Assembly (NCBI GenBank): GCA_018066965.1
Contig: JAGPVP010000118.1
Coordinates: forward strand, 20,571-84,570
Source: Zhongshania sp.
Lineage (GTDB): Bacteria > Pseudomonadota > Gammaproteobacteria > Pseudomonadales > Spongiibacteraceae
Reading direction: 5' to 3'
DNA length: 64,000 bases
Positions 35,778 through 44,785 of this stretch are shown piece by piece (position 1 is the stretch's first letter; the number at the start of each line of letters is the position of its first letter). Under the pieces are notes generated by a model. The model was not told the DNA's origin. It made no database searches and saw only the letters and a list, made by a program, of their open reading frames with translations. A program made the translations under genes and the position numbers.

Positions 35778-37715
35778 TTATTTATTGAGGCGATGATTGA
35801 CTAGGTCGTCTACGACGGCTGGGTCGGCCAAGGTCGACGTGTCTCCCAGGGTGTCTAATTCATTCGCTGCGATTTTGCGAAGAATGCGGCGCATAATTTT
35901 ACCCGAGCGTGTTTTTGGCAGACCGGGTGCCCATTGTATTAAGTCTGGCTTCGCTATGGGGCCAATCTCTTGAACACAGAGCGCGATAAGTTCTTTGATT
36001 AGCTGTTCGCTTCCTGTGATGTCATGCATTAGCGTGACGTAGGCATAAATTCCCTGACCTTTTAGGTCGTGCGGGTAGCCAACCACAGCGGCTTCCGCGA
36101 CAGCCTCGTGTAGCACCAATGCGCTCTCCACTTCGGCTGTCCCCATGCGATGGCCAGAGATATTTAAAACGTCATCGACGCGGCCGGTGATCCAGTAGTC
36201 GCCGTCGGCGTCCCTGCGGGCGCCGTCGCCGGTAAAATAATAGCCGGGATGGGTGCTGAAGTAGGTTTCGATCAGTCTTTGGTGGTCGCCATAGACGCTG
36301 CGAATTTGTCCGGGCCATGACCGTTTGATGACGAGCAGGCCTTCACCGGCGCCTTCAATTTCATTGCCGTCGTTGTCTAGAATAGCGGGTTCTACGCCGA
36401 AGAAAGGACGGGTGGCTGAGCCCGGTTTCATATCGATGGCACCGGGCAGTGGTGTGAGCATATGCGCGCCGGTTTCGGTTTGCCACCAGGTGTCTACGAT
36501 GGGGCAGCGCTCTTCGCCGACGACACGGTGGTACCACTCCCACGCTTCCGGATTGATGGGTTCACCGACGGTGCCGAGTAATCGCAGGCTGCTGCGATCT
36601 GTTTTGTTAACGAATTCATCACCCGCGCCCATCAGTGCACGGAGTGCAGTTGGCGCAGTGTAGAAGATGCTGACATTGTGCTTATCAATTACCTGCCAGC
36701 AGCGCGAGGCGTCGGGGTAGGTGGGCACGCCTTCAAATAGCAGAGTGGTCGCGCCGTTGGCCAGCGGGCCATACACGATGTAGCTGTGGCCAGTAATCCA
36801 GCCGACGTCAGCGGTACACCAAAAAACTTCACCGTCTTTATAATCGAAAACGTATTTGTGACTCATTGCCGATTGCAGTAAGTAGCCCGCGCTGGTGTGC
36901 AGTACGCCCTTGGGTTTGCCGGTTGAGCCGGAGGTGTAAAGAATAAATAAGGGGGCTTCGCTTTCGACCGCGACGGCGGGGCAGTCTGCAGATGCGTTTG
37001 CCACTGCGTCGTGGTAGCAAATATCGCGATTATCTTGCCAAGCTATATCGCCGCCGGTGCGCTTAACCACCAGGCAGGACTCAATACTCGGACAGTCGCG
37101 TAGTGCGAGGTCGGCATTGTTTTTGAGCGGTATTTTTTTTCCGCTGCGCAGTCCTTCGTCGGCGGTAATTAACATTTTACAATCGGCATTTTGGATGCGG
37201 TCTTTTAACGCCTCTGGCGAAAAGCCCCCGAATACCACCGAGTGAATAGCGCCGATGCGAGCGCACGCTAGCATCGCATACGCGGCCTCTGGAGTCATCG
37301 GCATGTAAATGCAGACGCGATCGCCCTTGGCGACCCCTTGGGCGAGTAACACATTGGCGAGTTTGCAGACTGCGGTATGGAGTTCGCGATAAGTTATATG
37401 GCTGGAGTCCGCTGGGTCGTCACCTTCCCAGATAATGGCGGTTTGATTGCCGCGGGTCTCAAGGTGACGGTCGATACAGTTGTAGCTGACGTTTAGTTTG
37501 CCACCGTCGAACCAGCTGGCTTCGCCCTTTTTAAAATCGTACTTGTTTACGGTGTGCCAGCGCTTATCCCAGCTTAAGAATTCGTCGGCCTGTTTTGCCC
37601 AAAAGCTGTCGGGATCTGCAATTGATTCTTGGTACATCTCTTCATATTTGGCTTTATTGATATGAGCTTGCGCGGCAAAGGCGGCTGGAACGGGGTGGAC
37701 GGTAGACTTACTCAT
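35778..37715 (-). CDS. acs: Acetyl-CoA synthetase
   Basis: A 645-residue AMP-forming enzyme that converts acetate, ATP and CoA to acetyl-CoA. Motifs: [26 protein letters not shown]-type region [36 protein letters not shown], and the regulatory lysine segment [18 protein letters not shown], where Lys acetylation controls activity in relatives. A 41-codon upstream extension exists in frame, but the ATG at 37715 follows AGCAAGG and gives the normal length (E. coli 652). It lies next to panDCB as in Pseudomonas. Acetate use is a classical Crc/CbrAB-controlled trait there, although no AANAANAA motif is visible at this start. Confidence 0.94.
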   Translation of the reverse strand: MSKSTVHPVPAAFAAQAHINKAKYEEMYQESIADPDSFWAKQADEFLSWDKRWHTVNKYDFKKGEASWFDGGKLNVSYNCIDRHLETRGNQTAIIWEGDDPADSSHITYRELHTAVCKLANVLLAQGVAKGDRVCIYMPMTPEAAYAMLACARIGAIHSVVFGGFSPEALKDRIQNADCKMLITADEGLRSGKKIPLKNNADLALRDCPSIESCLVVKRTGGDIAWQDNRDICYHDAVANASADCPAVAVESEAPLFILYTSGSTGKPKGVLHTSAGYLLQSAMSHKYVFDYKDGEVFWCTADVGWITGHSYIVYGPLANGATTLLFEGVPTYPDASRCWQVIDKHNVSIFYTAPTALRALMGAGDEFVNKTDRSSLRLLGTVGEPINPEAWEWYHRVVGEERCPIVDTWWQTETGAHMLTPLPGAIDMKPGSATRPFFGVEPAILDNDGNEIEGAGEGLLVIKRSWPGQIRSVYGDHQRLIETYFSTHPGYYFTGDGARRDADGDYWITGRVDDVLNISGHRMGTAEVESALVLHEAVAEAAVVGYPHDLKGQGIYAYVTLMHDITGSEQLIKELIALCVQEIGPIAKPDLIQWAPGLPKTRSGKIMRRILRKIAANELDTLGDTSTLADPAVVDDLVNHRLNK

Positions 37716-37925
37716 GACCTTGCTCTCTATAATGCGAATATTATGATTGTTGGGCTGCGGTAAGGCAGGAAACAAACCACTTTGAAAAGTGTATAAAGAG
37801 TCAGGATAACGGCTTGGCCGATAGGATTGAACCCTCAAGTAGACTAATTTTTATGGTTCATGGTGATTGTGTGGCGCAGGAGTAAGCTGCCGCGACTTGG
37901 CAGTTTAAGGTCTATTGAGGGGGAG

Positions 37926-37949
37926 TGGCAGAGGCGAGCGCCTCTGCCA
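37926..37949. terminator. Hairpin at the end of the pan operon
   Basis: TGGCAGAGGCG and CGCCTCTGCCA are a perfect 11-bp stem around a 2-nt loop, directly after panD. There is no T-tract on the minus strand, so it is either a factor-dependent terminator or a protective mRNA end. Confidence 0.5.
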
Positions 37950-37954
37950 GATGA

Positions 37955-38335
37955 TCAGGCGACCTGAACAGGGATGGCGTTGCTGGCGTGGCTAACGGTG
38001 TTGTCCGCATTCATATAAATAAGGCGCGGCTTGAAGTTGATTAGCTCCGCCTCTGAATATGTAGCGTAGGCGCAAATAATGATGACGTCGTCGACATTGG
38101 CTTTATGCGCCGCTGCACCGTTTATAGAAATGATGCCGCTATTATCTTCGCCACGAATTGCATAAGTGGTGAAGCGTTCGCCATTGGTGACGTTGTAAAT
38201 TTGAATTTGTTCAAATTCACGGATGCTCGACATATCGAGCAACTTACCGTCGATGGCGCAAGATCCTTCATAGTCAAGCACGGCGTGAGTCACGCGGGCT
38301 TTGTGAAGTTTCGCTTTCAGCATAACTGACTGCAT
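37955..38335 (-). CDS. panD: Aspartate 1-decarboxylase (pyruvoyl enzyme)
   Basis: A 126-residue proenzyme that makes beta-alanine for pantothenate. It starts [20 protein letters not shown] and contains [10 protein letters not shown], where self-cleavage between Gly and Ser generates the pyruvoyl cofactor, followed by [20 protein letters not shown]. The ATG at 38335 sits eight bases after an AGGA; an upstream frame extends into panC but has no signal. It lies 34 bases downstream of panC on the same strand, so both are co-transcribed. Confidence 0.95.
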   Translation of the reverse strand: MQSVMLKAKLHKARVTHAVLDYEGSCAIDGKLLDMSSIREFEQIQIYNVTNGERFTTYAIRGEDNSGIISINGAAAHKANVDDVIIICAYATYSEAELINFKPRLIYMNADNTVSHASNAIPVQVA

Positions 38336-38369
38336 AACGCTGTTCCTTTCTCTATCGGTCGTAACTGGC

Positions 38370-39254
38370 TTAATTAGCGGCCAGCATTCCCCAATCGGCG
38401 CTGGGGTTAACATTCAGGGTGACGTTGTCGATCAAACGCGTACTGCCAAGTTTGGCCGCGGCGAGTATGACCACTTCTTCGGTGTCCAGATCAACTGGAC
38501 GCAGAGTACGCGCATCGCAAATAGTAAAGTAGTCAGACTCTAAGCCAGCCTTATTCAGGCTGATTTTGGCGTGCTGTTCTAATTTACTGTAGCTGTCGTA
38601 CCCGCAGGCAATTGCCTCTCGAGTTTCCTGTAACACACGATGTAAAACCGGTGCAATTCTGCGCTGATCGGCATTGAGATAGCCATTGCGCGAACTTAGC
38701 GCTAAGCCGTCTTCTGCTCGCGCAGTTGCCACACCAACGATGTTGATGGGCATACACAGATCGCGCACCATTTTACGGATAACGCTAAGTTGCTGAAAAT
38801 CCTTTTCGCCAAACACCGCGGTGTCTGGTTGCACGATATTAAAAAGCTTGGCCACTACTGTTGCTACGCCGGTAAAGTGCCCCGGGCGACTTGCACCGCA
38901 GTGGTCGTCAGACAGCTCTGGCACAGAAATTTTGCTGTGGCTGTCCATGCCTTCCGGGTAAATTTCGCTTACCTGGGGAAGGAATAAAAATTGTGCGCCG
39001 GCGGCAAACAACTTTTCTTTGTCTGCGGCTAGGGTGCGTGGGTAGCTGCTGAGATCTTCGTTGGCGCCAAACTGCAGCGGGTTAACAAAGATACTGACTA
39101 CTACGATGTCAGCGTGCTGGCTCGCTCGCTGAACAAGGCGCAGATGTCCCTCGTGCAGATTGCCCATAGTCGGTACAAAGGCGACGGTTTTACCCGCGCG
39201 TCTTCCCGTATTTAGAGCGGCCCTTAGTGATGCGGCTGTGCTATATGTTTTCAT
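38370..39254 (-). CDS. panC: Pantothenate synthetase
   Basis: A 294-residue enzyme joining pantoate and beta-alanine with ATP. The HIGH-like nucleotide motif is in [16 protein letters not shown], followed by [37 protein letters not shown] and [16 protein letters not shown] (KMSKS-like part). The start at 39254 has a TTAGGTGG Shine-Dalgarno, whereas the longer frame to 39341 lacks one. It lies between panD and panB, with a 266-base gap before panB that holds the hairpin at 39472-39501. Confidence 0.95.
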   Translation of the reverse strand: MKTYSTAASLRAALNTGRRAGKTVAFVPTMGNLHEGHLRLVQRASQHADIVVVSIFVNPLQFGANEDLSSYPRTLAADKEKLFAAGAQFLFLPQVSEIYPEGMDSHSKISVPELSDDHCGASRPGHFTGVATVVAKLFNIVQPDTAVFGEKDFQQLSVIRKMVRDLCMPINIVGVATARAEDGLALSSRNGYLNADQRRIAPVLHRVLQETREAIACGYDSYSKLEQHAKISLNKAGLESDYFTICDARTLRPVDLDTEEVVILAAAKLGSTRLIDNVTLNVNPSADWGMLAAN

Positions 39255-39471
39255 ACCACCTAACTTCCCAATCTCATACTTCGCAGGGCGAAGGTAGTTT
39301 GCTGTGAAGTCAGTCCGCGCACATCGCGGGCTGGCGACCAATACACTGGCAATAAGGCCTTTAAAAGCTGAAAAGATTGTTCATAATCTGATCAGTTTGG
39401 CCAGTGGCGGGCAAGTATGCCCCAATCGGAATGGCCGTTCAATGCTTTGGTAACAAAAAAATCATGACTTT

Positions 39472-39501
39472 GTTACCTCAAAAAATGTTCCCCGAGGTAA
39501 C
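39472..39501 (-). repeat. Perfect 8-bp hairpin in the panB-panC gap
   Basis: GTTACCTC (39472-39479) and GAGGTAAC (39494-39501) frame a 14-base loop in the 266-base gap between panB and panC. A related GGTAAC lies nearby at 39449. On the transcript it could end or attenuate panB mRNA before panC. No long T-tract follows. Confidence 0.45.
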
Positions 39502-39520
39502 AGTTTGGGATTATAAACCC

Positions 39521-40312
39521 TTAGTCAAAACTATGCTCCTCTGCGGGGAAGCTACTGTCAATGACCGCGTCATTATAGCGTTTCAGGGCATCTTCTACAC
39601 CGTGACTGCCCTCCGCAAAGTTACGTACAAACTTGGCGGTTTTCTCGGTGATACCCAGTAGGTCGTGTAACACCAGTACTTGGGCGTCGGTCACATTGCC
39701 GGCTCCTATGCCAATTACGGGGATTTTTAGCTCGGCGGTGATTTCAGCGGCGAGTTTGCGGGGTACGCACTCAAGTACCAACATCGCTGCGCCAGCGGCT
39801 TCTAGCGCTATGGCGTCGGCGAGAATGGCTTTCGCTTGACTGTCGTCGCGGCCCTGGACTCGGTAGCCTCCGAGTACGTTAACGGATTGCGGGGTGAGTC
39901 CTAGGTGGCCGCACACGGGAATTCCGGCTTGATTGAGCAGTGTTACGCTTGCCGCTAGCCAGCTACCACCCTCGATTTTTACCATGTGCGCGCCTGCGCG
40001 CATTAATGTGGCGGCGTTGTCGGCACATTGTTGCGGGCTATTATAGCTGCCGAAGGGCATGTCGCTGATGATGAGGGGCTGCTGGCAGCCACGTGCGACA
40101 CAGCGGGTGTGGTAGGCCATGTCATCAATGGTGACCGGTAGTGTGGAATCGCGCCCCTGCAGCACCATGCCCAGCGAGTCGCCGACGAGAATGGCGTCTA
40201 TTCCCGCTTTTTCGACGAGTCTGGCAAAGCTTGCGTCGTAGCACGTCACTACCGCAAATTTTTCCTGCTGTTGCTTCTTGGTTAGCAGTTTGAGGATGTT
40301 GACCTTGCTCAT
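39521..40312 (-). CDS. panB: 3-methyl-2-oxobutanoate hydroxymethyltransferase
   Basis: A 263-residue TIM-barrel enzyme transferring a hydroxymethyl group from 5,10-methylene-THF to 2-oxoisovalerate, the first step of pantothenate synthesis. Segments: [56 protein letters not shown] and [20 protein letters not shown]. Length fits the family. It lies 18 bases downstream of the deoxynucleoside kinase gene and shares its folate cofactor logic with folK two genes upstream. Confidence 0.95.
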   Translation of the reverse strand: MSKVNILKLLTKKQQQEKFAVVTCYDASFARLVEKAGIDAILVGDSLGMVLQGRDSTLPVTIDDMAYHTRCVARGCQQPLIISDMPFGSYNSPQQCADNAATLMRAGAHMVKIEGGSWLAASVTLLNQAGIPVCGHLGLTPQSVNVLGGYRVQGRDDSQAKAILADAIALEAAGAAMLVLECVPRKLAAEITAELKIPVIGIGAGNVTDAQVLVLHDLLGITEKTAKFVRNFAEGSHGVEDALKRYNDAVIDSSFPAEEHSFD

Positions 40313-40330
40313 GGAGTGCCTCGCAGGTAC

Positions 40331-41011
40331 TTAAAAAAATGTGGGGTTAAAGTAATGGCGACCGCTTGGTATTTCCAGCAGATATTTTAATAATTGCTCA
40401 TATTGACGGTCGTTGTTGGCGAAATCGATATCGCTGGCATTAATGATGAGCAGTGGGGAGTCGTTGTATGACAGGAAAAACTCACTGTAAGCGGCATTAA
40501 CCTGTTCTAAATAGTCGCCACTCATACTCTGTTCAAACTGCACGCCGCGGTGCTGTATACGCTCTTTTAGAACCTTTACCGGAGCTTGTAAATAAATCAC
40601 CAAGTCTGGGGTTGGAATATCAACCTGCACCTGTTGATAAACTTTTTTGTATAGCTCCAGCTCATTGGCGTCGAGCGTGATTTGCGCGAACAGAGGGTCT
40701 TTCTGAAAGAGAAAGTCGGCGATATGAGTTTGGTTAAACATATCGCTTTGGCGCAAGTCACTGAGCTGCTGGGCGCGCTGAAACAAGAAAAATAACTGAG
40801 CTGATAACGCGGCATGGCGCTGATTGGCGTAAAAGCGCTCTAGAAACGGGTTGTCCTCTGCTTTTTCGAGCAGCGTGTGGTAGCCGAGTGATTCCGCTAG
40901 GCGTCGCGTCAGGGTGCTTTTGCCAACGCCGATGGGGCCTTCAATCGCGATAAAGCACGGCGGCTTCTCGGCATTGATGATGGGCTCGTTAGGGTGTGAT
41001 CGCTTTATCAT
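40331..41011 (-). CDS. Deoxynucleoside kinase family protein
   Basis: A 226-residue P-loop kinase. The nucleotide-binding loop is AIEGPIGVGKSTLTRRLAE, followed by YHTLLEKAEDNPFLERFY, then LFFLFQRAQQL and IADFLFQKDPLFA with the base-discriminating region, and VIYLQAPVKVLKERIQHRG near the LID. This resembles bacterial deoxyguanosine/deoxyadenosine kinases that salvage deoxynucleosides. It overlaps folK by 23 bases and is followed by panB, an arrangement also known from Pseudomonas-like genomes. Substrate specificity cannot be read from sequence. Confidence 0.85.
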   Translation of the reverse strand: MIKRSHPNEPIINAEKPPCFIAIEGPIGVGKSTLTRRLAESLGYHTLLEKAEDNPFLERFYANQRHAALSAQLFFLFQRAQQLSDLRQSDMFNQTHIADFLFQKDPLFAQITLDANELELYKKVYQQVQVDIPTPDLVIYLQAPVKVLKERIQHRGVQFEQSMSGDYLEQVNAAYSEFFLSYNDSPLLIINASDIDFANNDRQYEQLLKYLLEIPSGRHYFNPTFF

Positions 41012-41492
41012 TTGGTGCTAAGACCCATAAATTGTCGTTGTCGGAATAGTGTATATCGGTGTTCTCGCCCAAATAGTGGCGAAGTAGCTCGGCCGGTGCA
41101 ATATCTGCGAGTGGGCGTAGCACAAAGTCCCTACTGAGCATTCTGGGGTGTGGGACAATAAGTTCTGGCGTTTGAATATTTGCAGTGCCGTATAACAGCA
41201 GGTCGAGATCTAATGTTCTGGCCGCCCAGCGAATCTCGCGCTGTCTATGGTGCTGGGATTCTATGGACTGCAGGGTGGCTAGAAGCTTTGGCGCCGTAAG
41301 TGTCGTGTCGATAGCGATAACGGCATTAACATAGTTGTCCTGCTCGCCGGGGCCAATCGCGATCGATCCATAGAGCCGAGATTGCGAAATTAAAGTGCAA
41401 TCTGGGGTGTTGGCAAGGGTCGTTATTGCCGTCAAAACTTGCTCTTTGGGCAGGTTTAAGTTGCTGCCCAGCGCAATATAGCTTCGAATCAT
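40989..41492 (-). CDS. folK: 2-amino-4-hydroxy-6-hydroxymethyldihydropteridine diphosphokinase
   Basis: A 167-residue enzyme that pyrophosphorylates the pterin precursor of folate. The start is YIALGSNLNLPKEQVLTAI, the pterin/ATP-binding centre includes ARTLDLDLLLYG and LIVPHPRMLSRDFVLRPLAD, all family marks. It overlaps pcnB upstream by four bases and the kinase gene downstream by 23 bases, so the operon pcnB-folK-dNK-panB is tightly coupled. Confidence 0.94.
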   Translation of the reverse strand: MIRSYIALGSNLNLPKEQVLTAITTLANTPDCTLISQSRLYGSIAIGPGEQDNYVNAVIAIDTTLTAPKLLATLQSIESQHHRQREIRWAARTLDLDLLLYGTANIQTPELIVPHPRMLSRDFVLRPLADIAPAELLRHYLGENTDIHYSDNDNLWVLAPNDKAITP

Positions 41493-42856
41493 CTGGGCTT
41501 GCGGGGGCGGCGGCGTCGCGGAGCGCGAGGTTTTTCACCAGCGGGAACCTGAGTGAGCATGGCGCCACGGGTGTCTGCGTGAGCCTCTTGGAATGCCAGC
41601 CACCACTGTCCTAATCCTGCCTCTACTTCTCCTGCTTGTTCGCGCAAAAGTAGGAAGTCGAAGCCCGCTCGGAAATAGCGATGATCTAAAAGTAACTCGG
41701 CGCGCTTACCTGTGCGGCGGGTGAGTCGGCACTGTAATTCCCATATGTCGCGCATTGGCAAAGAAAATCGCTTGGGAATGGCAACAGTTTGCTGTTGTTT
41801 ATGCAATACGCGCTCGGCGGCTTGGTGTAGTGCTGGAATTTCTGGAACACCGCTATCCAGAATTTCTTTGTGAATACGTTTTACGACGGGCCACAGTAGT
41901 ACCGCGTAGATAAATGCCGGGGTGACGTGTTTATCTTCGGCAATTCTCGCGTCGGTATTGATGAGGCCTTGTTGAATAATCGCCTCTGCAGCCGGCTCGT
42001 GCTGATTCAGCATTTTCTGGGTTGCGGGGAACAGAGGGCTGAAAAGACCGTAGCGCTGCAAAAGCGCGTAAGTTTGAATGCCCTGGCCAGACATTAGGAG
42101 CTTGATCACTTCATCAAACATCCGCGCAGCGGAAATGTCGGTCAGCAGTGGTGCCAGGCGTTTTAGCGGCTCTTCGGTGCGTTGTTCGATATCAAAGTTG
42201 AGCTTGGCGGCAAAGCGGACAACTCTGAGCATTCTGACGGGATCTTCGCGATAGCGTGTCTCAGGATCGCCGATAATGCGTATGAGCTTGCGCTCTAAGT
42301 CTTGCATGCCGCCAACATAATCGTAAACGCAGAAGTCGCGACTTGAATAATAGAGGGCGTTGATGCTTAGGTCGCGGCGCGCGGCATCTTCTTCCACCGA
42401 TCCGTAAACATTGTCACGGGTAAGCATGCCTGATTCAGTGCGGGCGGAGTGCTTGTTGCGCTGAGCGCTGGAGGCGTCGTGGCCGCCCCGAAACGTGGTG
42501 ACCTCAATGATTTCGTTGCCGAAGCGCACGTGCACAATGCGAAACCGGCGGCCGATGATTCGGCTGTTGCGGAATGCACCGCGAACTTGCTCAGGAGTTG
42601 CATTGGTCGCGATGTCAAAATCTTTGGGTTGGCCGCCCAAAAGCAAGTCGCGAACGCCGCCGCCCACCAAGTAGGCATCGAAGCCCTCTTCGTTTAGGCG
42701 TCGAATAACTTTAATTGCGGCGTCGCTGATATTTTTGCGGGAAACGCAGTGCTCATCTCGCGGAATAATGGTCGCGGAGTTTGGCGCGTATTGGGTGGGT
42801 TTGGAAAACTTGCCAGAGAGTTTTTTCCAGAGCCCGGTCACGGAGCTAGATGTCAT
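41489..42856 (-). CDS. pcnB: Poly(A) polymerase I
   Basis: A 455-residue nucleotidyltransferase that adds 3' poly(A) tails and so promotes RNA decay. The head region reads AYLVGGGVRDLLLGGQPKDF DIATNATPEQVRGAF with the G-G/D-x-D catalytic motif, then RRFRIVHVRFG and DVEED-like AARRDLSINALYYSS; the C-terminus is highly basic (RAPRRRRPRKPR), typical of PAP rather than CCA-adding enzymes. It follows the candidate sRNA at 42991-43105 and starts the folK-pan operon, as in Pseudomonas where crcZ precedes pcnB. Confidence 0.93.
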   Translation of the reverse strand: MTSSSVTGLWKKLSGKFSKPTQYAPNSATIIPRDEHCVSRKNISDAAIKVIRRLNEEGFDAYLVGGGVRDLLLGGQPKDFDIATNATPEQVRGAFRNSRIIGRRFRIVHVRFGNEIIEVTTFRGGHDASSAQRNKHSARTESGMLTRDNVYGSVEEDAARRDLSINALYYSSRDFCVYDYVGGMQDLERKLIRIIGDPETRYREDPVRMLRVVRFAAKLNFDIEQRTEEPLKRLAPLLTDISAARMFDEVIKLLMSGQGIQTYALLQRYGLFSPLFPATQKMLNQHEPAAEAIIQQGLINTDARIAEDKHVTPAFIYAVLLWPVVKRIHKEILDSGVPEIPALHQAAERVLHKQQQTVAIPKRFSLPMRDIWELQCRLTRRTGKRAELLLDHRYFRAGFDFLLLREQAGEVEAGLGQWWLAFQEAHADTRGAMLTQVPAGEKPRAPRRRRPRKPR

Positions 42857-42990
42857 TGATGTTTGTGCTTAGCCGATAACTATTATGAAGCCGGTATTCT
42901 AGCACAGGCTTATTTCTAGTGTTGTTAAAGGATTGGTGGAATTTTGGCTTTGGCTGTGTAACTGGAGGCAAGTTAAATTTTGGAGCTTCT

Positions 42991-43022
42991 AAAACGAAGA
43001 AGGGGAAAACATTGTCTTCCCC
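42991..43022 (-). terminator. Intrinsic terminator of the candidate CrcZ-like RNA
   Basis: On the minus strand GGGGAAGA and TTTTCCCC form an 8-bp stem (one G-T pair) with a 5-nt loop at 43002-43022, followed by TTCTTCGTTTT. Confidence 0.7.
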
Positions 43023-43105
43023 ACCCAGGTCTCTTTGCTTTTGTATTATTATTATTCTTTCTCTGTTTTCTTATTATTATTTTGTTTTTTTATTATTCTT
43101 CGCTC
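42991..43105 (-). ncRNA. Candidate CrcZ-like small RNA (A-rich, Hfq/Crc-sequestering type)
   Basis: The 411-base cbrB-pcnB gap encodes no protein. Transcription on the minus strand from the sigma-54 promoter at 43115-43130 would start near 43105 and run about 115 nt to the hairpin at 43002-43022 with its T-rich tail. The body consists of AANAANAA-type motifs: GAAGAATAATAA (43090-43101), a run of AATAATAATAAG (about 43066-43083) and AATAATAATAATA (about 43044-43060). In Pseudomonas the RNA CrcZ at this exact position carries such motifs, which bind Hfq with Crc and relieve catabolite repression. The RNA here would be much shorter than CrcZ (about 400 nt). Position, promoter and motifs are seen; function is inference. 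Confidence 0.65.
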
Positions 43106-43114
43106 CCAATATAG

Positions 43115-43130
43115 AGCATATGCCGTGCCA
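43115..43130 (-). promoter_or_regulatory. Sigma-54 promoter of the candidate CrcZ-like RNA
   Basis: On the minus strand TGGCACGGCATATGCT matches the sigma-54 consensus TGGCACG-N4-TTGCW at all fixed positions except one (A instead of the first T of TTGC). The -24 GG and -12 GC have the obligatory spacing. CbrB, encoded just upstream, is a sigma-54 activator with an intact GAFTGA motif. Confidence 0.75.
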
Positions 43131-43205
43131 GTTTTGTTTTTTCCTTTACTATCAGTATCTTACTGTTTTTTGTGCTCGTATTTGGGCTTTGCATATTTGT
43201 AAATT

Positions 43206-43252
43206 GTTACCTTACTAAACGCCCTTTGTTACGATTGCTTGTGGCGGGTAAC
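43206..43252 (-). promoter_or_regulatory. GTTAC/GTAAC half-sites, candidate CbrB enhancer
   Basis: Half-sites GTTAC (43206-43210), GTTAC (43228-43232) and GTAAC (43248-43252) are spaced 22 and 20 bases apart, about two helical turns. They lie about 76-122 bases upstream of the -24 element, the normal enhancer position for a sigma-54 activator, and between the cbrB stop codon and the promoter. I recall GTTAC-type inverted sites as CbrB targets in Pseudomonas but cannot verify this here. Confidence 0.55.
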
Positions 43253-43267
43253 GCCTCCGTTTTAATT

Positions 43268-44707
43268 CTATGAGCCTGAACGGGAACTAACCTTCTTGCG
43301 TGGAATGCCCAATCGTTGGCGGCGCTCCCACAGACATTTTCTGCTGACGCCGAGTTTCTGTGCCAGTTCGGTTTCGCTCATAGAATCCTGGTGTTCGAGT
43401 ACAAAGCGTTGGAAATAGTCCTCCAGTGAGAGGTCTTCGCTCGGGTCTGCATGTAACGGCTTACGGCGCTCTGGCGCGCTGTTACTGCTTATTTGCCGTG
43501 GCGGCGGGTCGTTGCGACGCCCGCGAATCTGGCTTATATCGACGAGCTCTAAATCAATGTCGAGTAATTCGTTGTCGATTTCTTTGCGGTCACAAAGAAT
43601 CACTGCGCGTTCAATGGCATTCTCCAGCTCCCTAATATTGCCGGGCCAAATATAGGTGGTGATTGCCTGAATTGCCTTTGGACTGAAATGCATCAGCGGC
43701 TTTTTCATCTTTTCGCAGCGATTTTTAAGCAGGGTTTCGGCAAGTTCTAGAATATCTTTGCCGCGCTCGCGCAGTGGCGGCAGCTCTAGTTTCATGACGT
43801 TAATACGGTAGTACAAATCTTCCCGAAAGCGCCCGGAATGGGCCATGTCTTTGAGGTCCCGGTGCGTCGCGCAGATCAGTCTGACATTCACTTTGATCGA
43901 CTCCACCGAGCCGATACGGCGAATTTCGTCCTCTTGGATAAAGCGCAATAGTCTAGCCTGCGCTTCCAGTGGCAGTTCGCCGATCTCGTCAAGGAACAAG
44001 GTGCCGCCGTCGGCCGCTTCTATAAGGCCTGTACGATTCGTGTTGGCACCCGTAAATGCGCCTTTTTCGTAGCCAAATAGCTCGGATTCAATCAGTGTTT
44101 CTGGGATCGCGGCGCAGTTTACGCAAATAATAGGTTTGCCACTGCGGGTACTTTGATTGTGAATGGCCCTCGCCACTAACTCTTTACCCGTGCCGGTTTC
44201 GCCGTGGACAAGGATAGTGGCATCGGTTGGCGCTGCTCGGCGGATATGATCATATAGCTGTTGCATTGCTTTGCAGCTGCCGATCATGCCATTGGCATCT
44301 GCGATTTGCTTGCGCTGATTACTGCTCGGCTCGGGTGTGCTGTTTGCTTGCTGTTCTGTGACGTTGCTATGAATGATACGCGCCACGGTTTCTAGCATTT
44401 CGTCGTGATCAAAGGGCTTGGCAATATAATCTATAGCGCCTTTTTTCATGGAGTCTACGGCGGACTTCAAGCTAGCGTAACTGGTCATAATCAAAACGGG
44501 AGCATCAGATTTATTGATTAGATCGGTACCCGCTGCGCCGGGTAGGCGTAAGTCGCTGATTATTAAGTCGTAGTCGTTTACATTGTAGCTGCTCAGCGCT
44601 TTTTGCACCGAGTCGGCCTCGTCCACCTGATAGTCATTCCTCTCGAGTAGGCGTCGCAGCGCCAGACGGATGACATCTTCGTCTTCGACTATGAGGATTT
44701 TGGGCAT
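43268..44707 (-). CDS. cbrB: Sigma-54-dependent response regulator CbrB
   Basis: A 479-residue NtrC-type activator. The receiver domain (residues 1-120) has the acidic pocket VEDED and phospho-acceptor Asp in LIISDLRLPG, with Lys in YIAKPF. The central AAA+ domain contains Walker A VHGETGTGKELVARAIH, the sigma-54 contact loop GYEKGAFTGA, Walker B TLFLDEIGEL and the arginine finger region FREDLYYRINVMKLELPPLR. The C-terminus ends in a Fis-type helix-turn-helix (SETELAQKLGVSRKCLWERR). It lies 78 bases after cbrA and directly before the candidate sRNA that it probably activates. In Pseudomonas the pair controls carbon/nitrogen balance and use of amino acids. Confidence 0.93.
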   Translation of the reverse strand: MPKILIVEDEDVIRLALRRLLERNDYQVDEADSVQKALSSYNVNDYDLIISDLRLPGAAGTDLINKSDAPVLIMTSYASLKSAVDSMKKGAIDYIAKPFDHDEMLETVARIIHSNVTEQQANSTPEPSSNQRKQIADANGMIGSCKAMQQLYDHIRRAAPTDATILVHGETGTGKELVARAIHNQSTRSGKPIICVNCAAIPETLIESELFGYEKGAFTGANTNRTGLIEAADGGTLFLDEIGELPLEAQARLLRFIQEDEIRRIGSVESIKVNVRLICATHRDLKDMAHSGRFREDLYYRINVMKLELPPLRERGKDILELAETLLKNRCEKMKKPLMHFSPKAIQAITTYIWPGNIRELENAIERAVILCDRKEIDNELLDIDLELVDISQIRGRRNDPPPRQISSNSAPERRKPLHADPSEDLSLEDYFQRFVLEHQDSMSETELAQKLGVSRKCLWERRQRLGIPRKKVSSRSGS

Positions 44708-44785
44708 AATTCTCTCCGTGGGTTTGTTCAGCGATTACCGAACAGGCGCGTAGCCGAACAACATAACGCGATCAGCGGAATAATT

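Noticed and set aside
37822..37836. GGGTTCAATCC on the minus strand upstream of acs as a tRNA T-loop
   Set aside because: The flanking bases do not pair as a T-stem, and no acceptor, D or anticodon arm can be built around it.
38917..38940. TGGCAC...TTGC sequence as another sigma-54 promoter
   Set aside because: It lies inside panC and the spacing between the two boxes is too long.
42919..43218. 99-codon plus-strand frame in the cbrB-pcnB gap
   Set aside because: Its Phe/Tyr/Ile-rich run is the complement of the A-rich sRNA block; no ribosome site or homology sense.
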